Part shown: piece by piece, positions 25,405 through 35,047 of the stretch
Layout: each line of letters opens with the position of its first letter
How positions within the stretch are numbered: the first letter of the stretch is position 1
DNA from: Chryseobacterium shigense
GTDB taxonomy: Bacteria > Bacteroidota > Bacteroidia > Flavobacteriales > Weeksellaceae
NCBI RefSeq assembly: GCF_900156575.1
Contig: NZ_FTNY01000007.1
Span: forward strand, 1-64,000
Direction: 5' to 3'
Length of the DNA stretch: 64,000 nt
Translations under genes and position numbers: made by a program
The notes under the pieces: generated by a model
What the model saw: only the letters and a program-made list of their open reading frames with translations
Database searches by the model: none
Told to the model about the DNA's origin: nothing

Positions 25405-26727
25405 TTAGGGTAAAAACCACATCTCAAACGAACTGCCTTCTTCCTGTGCATGATAGATAAGGTAGCCCCGGTGAGCTTCCATAATGCTTTTAGAAAGCGT
25501 TAGACCAATTCCGGAGCCTCCGTTTCTTGTGGTGAAAAAAGGAAGAAATATTTTATTTTTAATCTCATTGGTTATACCTGAACCATTGTCTGTTAAAGTT
25601 AAAATAACCCTGTTGTTTTGAGACTTTATAGATGTTGTGATCATCTTGTCTTCCCTTTCAGAGAGCGCAGATATAGCATTGAGATAAAGATTGATCAGGC
25701 TTCGTTCAATCATTTTAACATCTGCAAAAACGAAATGCTCTTCCAAATCTAAAACAATTTTAATATGATTCTTTTCAAATTCGTGTTTTAAAAAATCAAC
25801 AGCAGATTCTGTAATTTTTTTCAGCGATACATTTTTAAAGATCGGCTTTGGAAGTTCAGCCACCTGCCGGTAATTATCAACGAAATTGAGGAGCTCTTTT
25901 GATTTTGAAGTGATGATCATCAGACTTTCTTTCATTTCTTCCTGATCTTCCTTACTCACCGTTTCCTGGTTACTGATATATTCAAGATTCTGGATAAGAC
26001 TGTTCACCGGAGTGAGGGTATTTAAAAGCTCATGAGAAATAACTTTCATCAGGTTGTTCCAGGCCAGTTTTTCTTTCTGCTCAATGATTTTCTGAACAGA
26101 TTCTAAGGTGATGATGTAAAAACTGTGCTGAACATTTTTCACTTGTTTTGTTCTCAGAGAAAAAGACTGTTTTGCATTTTGGCGGATAGAAATATCAAGA
26201 AACTCCTGCGAGCTTTCATAATTCGTCTCTTCAATTATCTTGTAAAATTCAGGAATTTTAGTGGCATAAAGTTTCCATGAATGATATTTTGGAATTTCAA
26301 GTATATTGAGGAAGATAGGATTTACATAAAATACTTTCCACTCCTTACCCGTATCAGATAAAATCATCAGGCCTGTATCTATTTGATCCAAAATGCTTTC
26401 ATACAGAAGTTTATAGGAAGACAAAGAAAGATGTTCATTCTTACTCTGGTAATACAGCCGCACACTGCTGCTCATTAATTCGGAATTTTCTTCTCTGGGA
26501 AATAAGGAAAAATCTTTTTTGATGATGGATTGAATAATTTTCTCCGTTTTTGAAGTTTGAGATAAAAATGCAGAATTCGTCAAAAGGATTAAAATCAAAG
26601 TCAGGGTCGAAAAAAGAAGCACATTAATCCATTTTTCCAGAAGGAAGAAATGATAGCTTGAGATTCCGCAGACGATAGCCAGGGAAATATAAATCAACCA
26701 GATGTAATTATTTTTGCTCATTGACAT
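25405..26727 (-). CDS. Sensor histidine kinase (NtrB/PAS type)
   Basis: A 440-residue kinase with two N-terminal membrane segments (about 9-25 and 32-51), a PAS-like domain (around residues 110-200), a HisKA region with SHELLNTLTP and an HATPase domain (LTDNGSGI, GSGIGLTLSKSIME). It is encoded 16 bp downstream of the sigma-54 response regulator and is presumably its kinase, acting on the divergent export operon. The start lies at 26727; MSMSKNN gives two nearby Met codons. Confidence 0.8.
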   Translation of the reverse strand: MSMSKNNYIWLIYISLAIVCGISSYHFFLLEKWINVLLFSTLTLILILLTNSAFLSQTSKTEKIIQSIIKKDFSLFPREENSELMSSSVRLYYQSKNEHLSLSSYKLLYESILDQIDTGLMILSDTGKEWKVFYVNPIFLNILEIPKYHSWKLYATKIPEFYKIIEETNYESSQEFLDISIRQNAKQSFSLRTKQVKNVQHSFYIITLESVQKIIEQKEKLAWNNLMKVISHELLNTLTPVNSLIQNLEYISNQETVSKEDQEEMKESLMIITSKSKELLNFVDNYRQVAELPKPIFKNVSLKKITESAVDFLKHEFEKNHIKIVLDLEEHFVFADVKMIERSLINLYLNAISALSEREDKMITTSIKSQNNRVILTLTDNGSGITNEIKNKIFLPFFTTRNGGSGIGLTLSKSIMEAHRGYLIYHAQEEGSSFEMWFLP

Positions 26728-26743
26728 GTAAATATAGATTCAA

Positions 26744-28087
26744 TTATAATCCGAACTTTTCCATTCTTCGGTATAAAGCAGCTCTTGAGAGTCCCAGGTC
26801 CTCAGCGGCAGCAGAGATGTTACCCTGATGCTTTTTCAGTGCTTTTTTAATAAGCATTTCTTCCATTTCTTCAATATTCAGATTTGTGATCGTGCTTTCC
26901 TGCTCCTCCAGCTGGGGCATCAACAGCTGAAGGCTTTTGTCATTGGATAAAATCACACTCCGTTCTATGCAATGATCCAGTTCACGGATATTTCCCGGCC
27001 ATGGATAATTTTTTAGCTGAGATAACAGGTTTTCGGACAACTCTAAATTCGGCTTGTGGTATTTCTGTTTGTAGCGTTCCAAGAAATAGACAGCCAGAAT
27101 ATTGATGTCTTCCTGTCTTTCCCTCAAAGCAGGAATATGTATTTCCACGGTATTGATTCTGTAATACAAATCCTGACGAAAACGATTCTCCGCCACCGCT
27201 TTTTTCAGATTCTCATTCGTTGCAAAAATAAAACGTACGTCCAGCATTCTTTCCTTTGTCTCACCAATTCTGGAGAGTTTTCTGTTTTGGATCAGACTCA
27301 GCAATTTGGTCTGAAGCTGAAGAGGAAGATTGCCAATTTCATCAAGAAAAACAGTTCCGTTCTGCGTATTTTCTATTTTTCCGGCATAATCCTGATGAGC
27401 ATCTGTAAAGGCTCCCTTTTTATACCCAAACAGCTCAGCCTCAAAAAGATTTTCAGAAATACTTCCCAGATCTATATGCACAAAAGGCTCATTTTTTCTG
27501 TCAGACTGCTCATGAATAGACTCTGCCAAAACATATTTGCCAGTTCCGTTTTCCCCCAAAAGAAGAATATTGGCATCTGTAGGAGAGACTTTTTTTATTT
27601 GATCAAGAATTTCCTGCATTTTAAGAGAATGACTCTCCAGCTGATACTGATTGCTTTTTTGATTGATATTTTCCCACTGACTTAATTTCTTATTTTTCCG
27701 TGAAAGATCTACCGCCAGATTGACAGAAGCATACAGTTTTTCGTTATTCCATGGTTTGAGGATAAAATCAGACGCTCCTTTTTTTAACCCTTCAATCGCT
27801 AATTCCACTTCGCCATAAGCGGTCATCAGAATCACAGGGAGCTGTGGTTCAAGGGTTTTTATCTCATTCATCCAATACAGGCCATCCTGGCCATTCTCAA
27901 ATCCTTTCCGGAAATTCATATCCAAAACCACAGCATCGATCTGATGTTCAACAATGAATTTCAGAATTTTTGTGGGATGGCTGAGACAGCTGACCTCCGA
28001 GAAAAATTTCTTGAGCCAAATCCTGGCAGAAAATAAAATATCTTCATTATCATCTACAATCAATATATGGGCTTCTTTTTTACGCAT
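26744..28087 (-). CDS. Sigma-54-dependent response regulator (NtrC family)
   Basis: A 447-residue activator: receiver domain with Asp56 (VVLDMNF), an AAA+ domain with Walker A GENGTGK and the sigma-54 contact loop as GAFTDA (about residue 224-229, the usual Bacteroidetes variant of GAFTGA), and a Fis-type helix-turn-helix (NISAAAEDLGLSRAALYRRM) at the end. It needs sigma-54 promoters. The divergent HlyD-ABC-TolC operon carries one candidate promoter and a 37-bp palindrome (28145-28181) where it may bind. It lies in an operon with the kinase at 25405-26727. Confidence 0.85.
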   Translation of the reverse strand: MRKKEAHILIVDDNEDILFSARIWLKKFFSEVSCLSHPTKILKFIVEHQIDAVVLDMNFRKGFENGQDGLYWMNEIKTLEPQLPVILMTAYGEVELAIEGLKKGASDFILKPWNNEKLYASVNLAVDLSRKNKKLSQWENINQKSNQYQLESHSLKMQEILDQIKKVSPTDANILLLGENGTGKYVLAESIHEQSDRKNEPFVHIDLGSISENLFEAELFGYKKGAFTDAHQDYAGKIENTQNGTVFLDEIGNLPLQLQTKLLSLIQNRKLSRIGETKERMLDVRFIFATNENLKKAVAENRFRQDLYYRINTVEIHIPALRERQEDINILAVYFLERYKQKYHKPNLELSENLLSQLKNYPWPGNIRELDHCIERSVILSNDKSLQLLMPQLEEQESTITNLNIEEMEEMLIKKALKKHQGNISAAAEDLGLSRAALYRRMEKFGL

Positions 28088-28144
28088 ATCACTTAAATAA
28101 AATTAATTGAATAGGGAACTCATCACCCAAAATTAAAGCGTAAG

Positions 28145-28181
28145 TGTTCATTTTCGCACAAAAAGTGTCCGATAATGAACA
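28145..28181. promoter_or_regulatory. 37-bp imperfect palindrome, candidate enhancer site
   Basis: Outer arms TGTTCATT (28145-28152) and AATGAACA (28174-28181) are perfect complements; inner TCG/CGA and ACA/TGT also match symmetrically. It lies between the divergent regulator genes and the export operon, about 65-100 bp upstream of the sigma-54 promoter candidate, a fitting place for dimer pairs of the NtrC-type regulator. Confidence 0.6.
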
Positions 28182-28245
28182 GTTTTGACCAATGGCTTTA
28201 CTGCTTTATTTCAGATTGTCAAAGACTTACGAAATTATAATTTAC

Positions 28246-28261
28246 TGGCATCTGGATTGTG
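28246..28261 (+). promoter_or_regulatory. Sigma-54 (-24/-12) promoter candidate
   Basis: TGGCAT-N5-TTGT resembles the consensus TGGCAC-N5-TTGC, with GG and G(T) in the conserved positions and the right spacing. Its predicted start site would lie about 22 bases before the ATG at 28294, which supports that start over the earlier in-frame ATG at 28192. Confidence 0.55.
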
Positions 28262-28293
28262 TAATTAATTGTAAGCAAACGAGTTATCTTAAT

Positions 28294-29541
28294 ATGGATA
28301 CGAAAATAGTAAAAAAGAAATCTAAATTGAAAATTGTTTTAGTCGGATTGACAATTATAGTGGCAGGATCACTGTTCAGTCTGTATTTTCTCAAGCAGAA
28401 AAAAACGTATAATATTTCCGCAGAAGACATTCAGATGGAGGAAGTCACCCGGGGAAAGTTTGAAGATATGCTGATGCTCACCGCGCAGACCCAATCTTTA
28501 AATTCCTCTCTAGTCAATGTTTTGGAAGGAGGGGCCATCAAAGAAATATTTGCCGAAGATGGACAGATTCTCACCAAGGGACAGCCTATTGCACAAGTGT
28601 ACAACCCCAATACAGAATTTAATTATCTGAATCAGGAAACAGGAATCATGCAGCAGATCAGCCAGATGAGAAGTACACTTCTTGAACTTAAAAATCAGGA
28701 ATTCGTTCAGGATAAGGAATTGCTACAGTCTCAGAATGATTACAATACGGCTTTACAATCATTTAATTTGCAAAAGCGGCTGTATGAGGCTCAAATCGGA
28801 AAAAAAACAGATTATGACATCAGCTTGCAGAATCTGAATTACCAGAAACAACGAAAATCAATTGTAGAAAGCGGAGCCTTTAATGAAAAAAGATCCAGAA
28901 GCTCACAAATATCTGCCGTTAATTCCTCTATCAGTCAAATGGAAAAAAGTCTTCAGATCCTGCATTCCAATAAAAACAATTTTCTGATCATGGCTCCGGC
29001 TTCGGGAAGATTGTCATCATTTAATGTGTCAATAGGTGAAAATCTGACCACCGGACAGAGTATTGGTAAAATAGATTTGATGGATGGCTATAAATTAGTA
29101 GCAAAAGTAGATGAATACTACATCAATAAGCTCCAAAACGGCATCAAGGGGAGTCTGGATAATGACGGTAAGCAGTATAATGTGGTCATCACTAAAATTT
29201 TACCGGAAGTAAAAGATGGGCAGTTTTCCGTAGAACTTAACTTTACAGATGTGAAACCGCAAAATCTGAAAATAGGGATGACTTTTGGCGTTAAACTTAA
29301 ACTTTCCGCAGATACCCAGAGTATAATGGTTCCTAAAGGCAATTTTTATAAAGAGACCAACGGAAAATGGATCTTTGTTGTCAAAGGAAATAAAGCAGAA
29401 AAAAGAAACATTGTTTTGGGCCGCGAAAATCCTTTATTTTACGAAGTAGTTTCAGGATTGAAAAGCAGTGAAACAGTGATTACATCTGACTATTCAGATA
29501 TCAAAAAATACGAAATCCTTGAGATTAAAAATAAAAAATAA
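28294..29541 (+). CDS. HlyD/MacA-like periplasmic adaptor of an ABC exporter
   Basis: The open frame begins at 28192, but the ATG at 28294 (MDTKIVKKKSKLK) is preferred: it places a lysine-rich cytoplasmic tail before the single membrane helix (IVLVGLTIIVAGSLFSLYFL), and the candidate sigma-54 promoter lies between both ATGs. From here it is 415 residues: barrel-lipoyl half motifs (GGAIKEIFAEDGQILTKGQ and APASGRLSSFNVSIGENLT), a long coiled coil in between, and a beta-barrel. It links the inner-membrane ABC unit with the TolC-like channel encoded downstream. First gene of the operon. Confidence 0.8.
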   Translation: MDTKIVKKKSKLKIVLVGLTIIVAGSLFSLYFLKQKKTYNISAEDIQMEEVTRGKFEDMLMLTAQTQSLNSSLVNVLEGGAIKEIFAEDGQILTKGQPIAQVYNPNTEFNYLNQETGIMQQISQMRSTLLELKNQEFVQDKELLQSQNDYNTALQSFNLQKRLYEAQIGKKTDYDISLQNLNYQKQRKSIVESGAFNEKRSRSSQISAVNSSISQMEKSLQILHSNKNNFLIMAPASGRLSSFNVSIGENLTTGQSIGKIDLMDGYKLVAKVDEYYINKLQNGIKGSLDNDGKQYNVVITKILPEVKDGQFSVELNFTDVKPQNLKIGMTFGVKLKLSADTQSIMVPKGNFYKETNGKWIFVVKGNKAEKRNIVLGRENPLFYEVVSGLKSSETVITSDYSDIKKYEILEIKNKK

Positions 29542-29570
29542 TTAACCTTCACCTTTAAATAAGAATCAAA

Positions 29571-30293
29571 ATGATCAATGTTCAGAATCTTTCTAAAATC
29601 TACAAAACTGAAGATGTACAGACCAATGCTTTGAATAACATCAGTCTTCATATCAAAGAAGGGGAATTTGTAGCCATCATGGGCCCTTCAGGCTGTGGAA
29701 AGTCTACATTCCTAAATATTCTTGGCCTGCTGGATGATGCCTCTACAGGCTCTTACAAATTTGCAGATGTAGAAACTGTAAAAGCAGGAGAAAAAAAGAA
29801 ATCCGCTATCCGGAAGAAAAATATAGGTTTCATTTTTCAGAATTTTAACCTGATCGATGAGCTGAGTGTCTATGAAAATATAGAATTGCCATTAATTTAT
29901 AACGGAGTTTCCTCTTCTGAAAGAAAAAGAAGGGTAGAGGAGATTATGGAGCAAATCAATATAGGTCATCGTGCAAAGCATTATCCGCAGCAGCTTTCAG
30001 GAGGTCAGCAGCAAAGAGCGGCCGTGGCAAGAGCTCTGGTTACAAAACCACAACTGATTCTTGCCGATGAACCTACCGGAAATCTTGACAGTTCCAACGG
30101 AAATGAAGTGATGAACCTTCTCGCAGAGCTTCACAGGGAAGGCTCCACCATTGTAATGGTAACGCACTCTTCTTATGATGCTGGTTTTGCTTCCCGAATT
30201 GTCAATATGAAAGACGGCGAAATATTTAACGAAGAACATGCTTCCCAAAGAAGAGATGTTTTTGAAAAAGCGGATGCTCAGGAGCTCCAGTAA
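29571..30293 (+). CDS. ABC transporter ATP-binding protein (MacB/LolD-like)
   Basis: A 240-residue ATPase with Walker A GPSGCGKST (residues about 39-47), signature LSGGQQQR, Walker B LILADEPTGNLD and H-loop THSS. The FQNFNLIDELSVYENIELP segment is typical of the MacB/LolD class. It lies 29 bp after the adaptor and is followed by the FtsX-like permease after a spacer that contains a 16-pair hairpin. It powers export of an unknown substrate, possibly a peptide or macrolide-type compound. Confidence 0.9.
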   Translation: MINVQNLSKIYKTEDVQTNALNNISLHIKEGEFVAIMGPSGCGKSTFLNILGLLDDASTGSYKFADVETVKAGEKKKSAIRKKNIGFIFQNFNLIDELSVYENIELPLIYNGVSSSERKRRVEEIMEQINIGHRAKHYPQQLSGGQQQRAAVARALVTKPQLILADEPTGNLDSSNGNEVMNLLAELHREGSTIVMVTHSSYDAGFASRIVNMKDGEIFNEEHASQRRDVFEKADAQELQ

Positions 30294-30361
30294 TTGTTTC
30301 ATTTTTTAACTCATTATATTGTCAAAACTAGTAACCGTGGAAGCTCACCTTCCTTGATGTC

Positions 30362-30400
30362 AGGTGTATTTTCGACCTGAATACGGTTGGAAATACACCT
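30362..30400 (+). repeat. 16-pair hairpin between ABC ATPase and permease genes
   Basis: AGGTGTATTTTCGACC (30362-30377) pairs with GGTTGGAAATACACCT (30385-30400) around a seven-base loop, with only two G-U pairs. There is no T-run, so it is not a standard terminator; it may stabilise or process the operon mRNA and shift the ratio of the products. Confidence 0.75.
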
Positions 30401-30425
30401 TCATCACCTACAAAATTATACGATC

Positions 30426-32840
30426 ATGCTAAATAACTGGCTTAAAATAGCTTTCATCAATTATAAAAAAAACTGGTTGTCTACTGCAATCAATTTATTC
30501 GGACTTACAGTGGGGCTTACCGGCTTTATGCTGATTCTGCTGCATTGGAATGATGAAGAATCATTCGAAAAATGGAATCCTAAAAAAGATCAAATTTATT
30601 ATTTCCAGAGTTACTACAAGACAGATAATTCTTACGGTAATAATATCTCTGTTCCTATGGCAAGACGGGCCAAAGAAGTAATTCCGGGAGTAGAGGATTA
30701 TGTTTTGTTCAATGGTTCGGGAATAGGCCTTAAAATGACCACCAAACAAAAAACCGTCTTCCAGCAGGAAGGAATGACTGCTACAGAAAGTTTTTTTAAA
30801 TTCTTTCCTTTTAAATTGGTGCACGGAACTTATAAAAACGCTTTAAAAGGAGAGGGGGTTATTGCATTATCCACTACTGCGGCTAAAAATCTTTTTGGCA
30901 CCACCAATGCCGCAGGAGAAAGCGTCAAATTTGATGGCAAAAACTATGTGGTAACCGCTGTTTATGAATTGCCGAAGGACAACAGCCAGATTAAACCGGA
31001 GTTTATTATCAACCCGGTAGATCAGATTAAAAATGATGAAAAGAATTGGGGGAATTTCAATTATGGCTGCTTCTTTATGCTTAAAAAAGGAACCAGTATT
31101 CCCGATGTACAACAGAAATTTTTAAAAGAGATTTTCGAGTACAGAGCAAAGCTGGACAAAGACTCCTCCGGAATGACGCTTCAGCAGTATCTGGATCTGT
31201 ATGGTCCTACCGGCAGTGTGTTTACTCCCCTTGATGAAGTAAGGCTTCATGCAAAAGCATCCTGGTTTGGAAGTCCGGATTTCAAAACGATCATGATATT
31301 GTTTACGCTTTCTGTTTTAATTGTTGTTTTATCAGCCATCAACTTTATCAACCTGAAGACCGCCCAAGCCTCTCAGCGTGCCAAGGAAATCGGAGTAAGA
31401 AAAGCCATAGGCAGCACAAGATCCAATCTGATTGTTCAGTTTTTGATGGAAACCTTTGTGATTTGTATTGCCTCTTATTTACTTTCACTGGCTTTAACGG
31501 AGCTTCTTTTGCCAAGTTTCAACAAGTTTTTTGATAAAGAAATGAAAATGGATGACTGGCATATCTATTGGGATTCTTTTGTTATGGTCATTTTGGTAAC
31601 CTTGATCTCAGGATTGATTCCCGCATTGTATCTGTCCAACTTCAAAGCGATAGAAACCCTCAAAGGAAATTTCGCGAGAAGCAAACACGGAATCTGGCTC
31701 AGAAACGGAATTCTGACGCTACAGCTGGTAATTTCCTCATTCTTCATTATTGGCGGACTGATTGTGAATCAACAGGTGAAACATATGATGGACAAAGACC
31801 TGGGATACAACGGAAAACAGATTTTGATGATCAACTTCAGTGAGCCGAATTCAAAACCATGGCTGAAGTATGAAAGACTTAAAACAGAGATGAGCAAAAT
31901 TCCTGGCGTGGCTGAAATTTCTTATGGAGAAGTAGTTCCGGGAAGCAATAGATCCAGCAGTTCAAATGTTGATTTTATGGATAAAAGTATTCAGGCTCAG
32001 CATGGATCCATGGATTACAATTACCTTCAGTTTCTGAATGTGAAACTTAAAAAAGGCCGTTGGCTGGACCAGAATCTTTCATCTGATACCGTTAACAATG
32101 TTTTAGTCAATGAAGCTTTTGTAAAAAAATTCGGATGGAATGATGATGAGGTTTTTAAAAATGAAATCCGTCCGGGATTTGATAACAAAAAATATAATAT
32201 TGTAGGCATTGTAAAAGACTTCAATATCAGAAGTTTGAGAACAGCCGTAGAACCTGTTATATTTTTTCATTACAAGGAAACAGAATGGAAAAGGTTAAAT
32301 GTCTATAATATTCAGCTTAAAATAAAACCTGATGATATGGACGGTACCCTGAAAAGAATTAAAAAATACTGGTCTGGTTCAGTAGAACCAGGATACCCTT
32401 TCGACTACTTCTTTGTTGATCAGAAATTTGCCAAAACCTTTGAGAAATATAAAAAACAGCAGACTCTTTTCACCATTTTGAATGCAATGGTACTCATGGT
32501 GGCCTTATTAGGATTATTCGCATTGTCTTCATTGATGATCGAACAGAAGCTGAAAGATGTAGCGATAAAAAAGACGTTGGGAGCTTCAGATGGAATTTTA
32601 ATTATGGGACTCACAAAACAATTCCTATGGATCACGCTTACTGCTGTTCTTATAAGCATTCCGATCAGTTATTATCTGATGAACGAATGGCTGAACGATT
32701 TTGCTTACCGTATTGATATGCCGGCTTCACCATTCATTATAAGTCTTGTTACTCTGCTTTTCTTAACCTTTGCGGTCGTAAGCATTAAAGCTTATAAAGC
32801 GACAAAAGTAAGTCTTGTAAAGTATCTTAAATATGAATGA
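30426..32840 (+). CDS. FtsX-like ABC transporter permease (MacB-type, two FtsX domains)
   Basis: The frame is open from 30387, but ATG at 30426 (MLNNWLKIAF) is the typical start for this family, giving 804 residues. It has an N-terminal transmembrane helix, a large periplasmic domain, an FtsX core of three helices (around residues 280-425), a second single helix plus periplasmic domain, and a C-terminal FtsX core (AMVLMVALLGLFALSSLMIEQ onwards). This duplicated arrangement is that of the large Bacteroidetes permeases. It works with the ATPase, adaptor and TolC-like channel in the same operon. Confidence 0.88.
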   Translation: MLNNWLKIAFINYKKNWLSTAINLFGLTVGLTGFMLILLHWNDEESFEKWNPKKDQIYYFQSYYKTDNSYGNNISVPMARRAKEVIPGVEDYVLFNGSGIGLKMTTKQKTVFQQEGMTATESFFKFFPFKLVHGTYKNALKGEGVIALSTTAAKNLFGTTNAAGESVKFDGKNYVVTAVYELPKDNSQIKPEFIINPVDQIKNDEKNWGNFNYGCFFMLKKGTSIPDVQQKFLKEIFEYRAKLDKDSSGMTLQQYLDLYGPTGSVFTPLDEVRLHAKASWFGSPDFKTIMILFTLSVLIVVLSAINFINLKTAQASQRAKEIGVRKAIGSTRSNLIVQFLMETFVICIASYLLSLALTELLLPSFNKFFDKEMKMDDWHIYWDSFVMVILVTLISGLIPALYLSNFKAIETLKGNFARSKHGIWLRNGILTLQLVISSFFIIGGLIVNQQVKHMMDKDLGYNGKQILMINFSEPNSKPWLKYERLKTEMSKIPGVAEISYGEVVPGSNRSSSSNVDFMDKSIQAQHGSMDYNYLQFLNVKLKKGRWLDQNLSSDTVNNVLVNEAFVKKFGWNDDEVFKNEIRPGFDNKKYNIVGIVKDFNIRSLRTAVEPVIFFHYKETEWKRLNVYNIQLKIKPDDMDGTLKRIKKYWSGSVEPGYPFDYFFVDQKFAKTFEKYKKQQTLFTILNAMVLMVALLGLFALSSLMIEQKLKDVAIKKTLGASDGILIMGLTKQFLWITLTAVLISIPISYYLMNEWLNDFAYRIDMPASPFIISLVTLLFLTFAVVSIKAYKATKVSLVKYLKYE

Positions 32841-32915
32841 TCGCCATTCTGACTACTTGTTTTTCTTTAAAATAACCTGAGTTTGGGATAAGATATTTTG
32901 TTTTTGGCAGTGCCG

Positions 32916-32944
32916 GAAAGCTGGGAGCGGATTCTCTAGCTTTC
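32916..32944 (+). repeat. Inverted repeat before the TolC-like gene
   Basis: GAAAGCT (32916-32922) and AGCTTTC (32938-32944) are perfect complements, with GGCA and TGCC pairing further out across a bulge. A second small stem CCTTA/TAAGG follows. Like the hairpin at 30362, it lies within the export operon and lacks a T-run. Confidence 0.5.
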
Positions 32945-33018
32945 TGCCTGCACCTTAAAGCCTAAGGCCCTGAATCATAATTTTTTTAATCTGGATTCAA
33001 TTTAAATTCATCTTTTAC

Positions 33019-34314
33019 ATGAAAAATTTTATTTTCATATTTTTTTTCGGGCTGTTTCCTGCTCAGCAATCCTGGAATCTTCAGCAGTGCCTGGATTATG
33101 CTGCAGCCCATCATCCGCTGGTAAAACAGGCAACGGTAAACATTCAAAAAAATGATCATCAGATCGCAGCCTCAAAAGGAATGTTATTGCCTTCTGTGGA
33201 AGCTGGAGTAGATCACAGTTATAGTTTTGGATCTTCAATTAATCAGTCCAGTAATCAGAGAGAAGTACTCAATACACAATACGATCAGCTGAAGGCTCAA
33301 GCCAATATTGAGCTTTTCAACTGGCGTAATTATGTGAATATTTCTCTTTCAAAGCTGAACAAAGAAACCAGTTCTTACAGACTTAAAAAGGCTCAGAATG
33401 ATGTGAAGCTGAACATTGTTCAAAATTTCTTTCTTTATCAAAACAGTAAAAGCTGGGTTGATGTGCTGGAAACTCAGATTTCAGGGATGCAAGAACAAAT
33501 TAAGAGAACAGAAAAAGAAGTGGAAATAGGAAGCCGTTCAAAAAGTGATATTTACGATATAAAAGCCAATTTAGGAACATTACAGGAACAGTGGGTTACC
33601 GCAAGAAATCAACGTGATCTGGCTAAAATCAATCTTCTTAACGCTTTAGCCGTCACTCAGGACTCTGTAGATTTTGTGATGAGTAATGAGGAGGTTTTGG
33701 CAGAAGAAAACTTTGATCATACTGATTTTACCAGGAAACTGTTGGAAAATAATCCTGCCTATCAGACTGTTCTGGCTGAAATCAAAGCTCAGGAAAAAGC
33801 GGTAAATCTAGCAGCCTCAGCGTATTTACCAACCCTTAACGGAAGCTACAGCTGGTCTACTTTTTATAATAAATCTTTAAATAGTAATGCTTCTACCGTC
33901 AGTTTTTCAGACCAGTTCACCCAAAATAAAAACCAGTCGGTGTTTTTTGGACTTAATATTCCGGTTTTTAATAAGCTTCAGGTTAAAAACAATGTAGAAA
34001 TTGCCCGATTGAATGTCATCAATTCCAATTATGATAAAGAATTGATTGTCAACAACCTCACCCAGACCATTAATTCCATAAAAACCCAATTTTTAAATGC
34101 TCGGGAAAAGTATACGCTTTTAGAATCCAATTTTGAAAACCAGAAACTCTCTTTTCAGAAATCAGAAGAAAAATACAAAGAAGGACTCATGGATGCATAT
34201 ACCTTCTTTATTGTGAGAAATAATTGGCTTCAGGCTAATTATAACCTGATCAGCAGTAAAAATGACGTCATTCAGCAAACGGAATTGCTGAAAGTACTAA
34301 AGAACGGATTGTGA
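33019..34314 (+). CDS. TolC-family outer membrane efflux protein
   Basis: A 431-residue protein with signal peptide (MKNFIFIFFFGLFPAQ) and the TolC-type pattern: WNLQQCLDYAAAHHPLVKQA at the start, long heptad helices with Gln/Asn/Lys, an internal repeat of the same pattern (LLENNPAYQTVLAEIKAQEKAV), and beta strands LPTLNGSYSWS. It trimerises into the outer-membrane channel of the export system encoded by the three upstream genes; the operon ends here. A weak C-terminal region without extension. Confidence 0.85.
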   Translation: MKNFIFIFFFGLFPAQQSWNLQQCLDYAAAHHPLVKQATVNIQKNDHQIAASKGMLLPSVEAGVDHSYSFGSSINQSSNQREVLNTQYDQLKAQANIELFNWRNYVNISLSKLNKETSSYRLKKAQNDVKLNIVQNFFLYQNSKSWVDVLETQISGMQEQIKRTEKEVEIGSRSKSDIYDIKANLGTLQEQWVTARNQRDLAKINLLNALAVTQDSVDFVMSNEEVLAEENFDHTDFTRKLLENNPAYQTVLAEIKAQEKAVNLAASAYLPTLNGSYSWSTFYNKSLNSNASTVSFSDQFTQNKNQSVFFGLNIPVFNKLQVKNNVEIARLNVINSNYDKELIVNNLTQTINSIKTQFLNAREKYTLLESNFENQKLSFQKSEEKYKEGLMDAYTFFIVRNNWLQANYNLISSKNDVIQQTELLKVLKNGL

Positions 34315-34435
34315 AAATTTACACAGGAAAATAATCTCCACCTTTCCTTGTTGCTGAAAGGCCTGAGAATAATAAAATAAGTGAAAAAACTCCGTCTGCT
34401 AAAGGGTTTTGAAAATAATTACATAATTTCGCACC

Positions 34436-34960
34436 ATGAGAATATTTCTTTATGCATGGGTATGCTTCCCCCTTTCATTTTTCTCACAGACGGTGGCAAA
34501 GGTAGTTGGGATTTCAGACGGAGACACCATCACGGTTTTATTGGATGATAATGTACAGAAGAAACTTCGGCTCGCAGAGGTAGACTGTCCCGAAAAGCTA
34601 CAGCCGTTTGGAAAAAATGCCAAGCAGTTCACATCAGATCAGGTTTTTGCTAAAAACATCAGATTTACAGAAACAAATAAGGATCGATATGGACGATCCA
34701 TAGCGAAAGTATATTACGATAACGGGAAGTACCTTTCAGCTGAAATCATAAAAGCAGGATACGGATGGTGGTATTATAGTTACTCCAAAAATGCAGATCT
34801 TGGAAAAATGCAGGAAAAGGCCAAAACCAAAAAACGGGGGCTATGGCAGGATAAAAAAGCGGTTTCACCCTGGGATTTCCGAAAGGAACAACGTGAAAAA
34901 GCTAAGGCAAAACGACTTCAGAAACAGATGGAACAACTTTCTTTGATGGACGCCAAATAA
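34436..34960 (+). CDS. Thermonuclease-family (SNase-like) secreted protein
   Basis: A 174-residue protein with signal peptide (MRIFLYAWVCFPLSFFSQ) and an SNase fold: SDGDTITVLL, then RLAEVDCPE with catalytic Arg and the LAEVDCPE loop, TNKDRYGRSIAKVY with Asp/Arg and AGYGWWYY. The three active residues (Arg, Glu, Arg) can be placed. It probably degrades extracellular or periplasmic nucleic acids. A short basic tail follows (KEQREKAKAKRLQKQ). Its ATG is only ~10 bp after a TAATTTCG stretch, so its promoter is close. Confidence 0.82.
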   Translation: MRIFLYAWVCFPLSFFSQTVAKVVGISDGDTITVLLDDNVQKKLRLAEVDCPEKLQPFGKNAKQFTSDQVFAKNIRFTETNKDRYGRSIAKVYYDNGKYLSAEIIKAGYGWWYYSYSKNADLGKMQEKAKTKKRGLWQDKKAVSPWDFRKEQREKAKAKRLQKQMEQLSLMDAK

Positions 34961-35047
34961 TCTAAGGTTTGGCACAATCAGCAGAGCATTATTGTAGCCT
35001 GTTTTCATGTCATTTCAAAGCAAACCATTTCGTTGTATATAAAAACA

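Noticed and set aside
27056..27685. 209-codon plus-strand ORF
   Set aside because: Opposite-strand shadow of the NtrC-type regulator gene.
28192..28293. Upstream start of the HlyD gene
   Set aside because: It would precede the sigma-54 promoter candidate and add a non-typical N-terminus before the lysine-rich tail; ATG 28294 is preferred.
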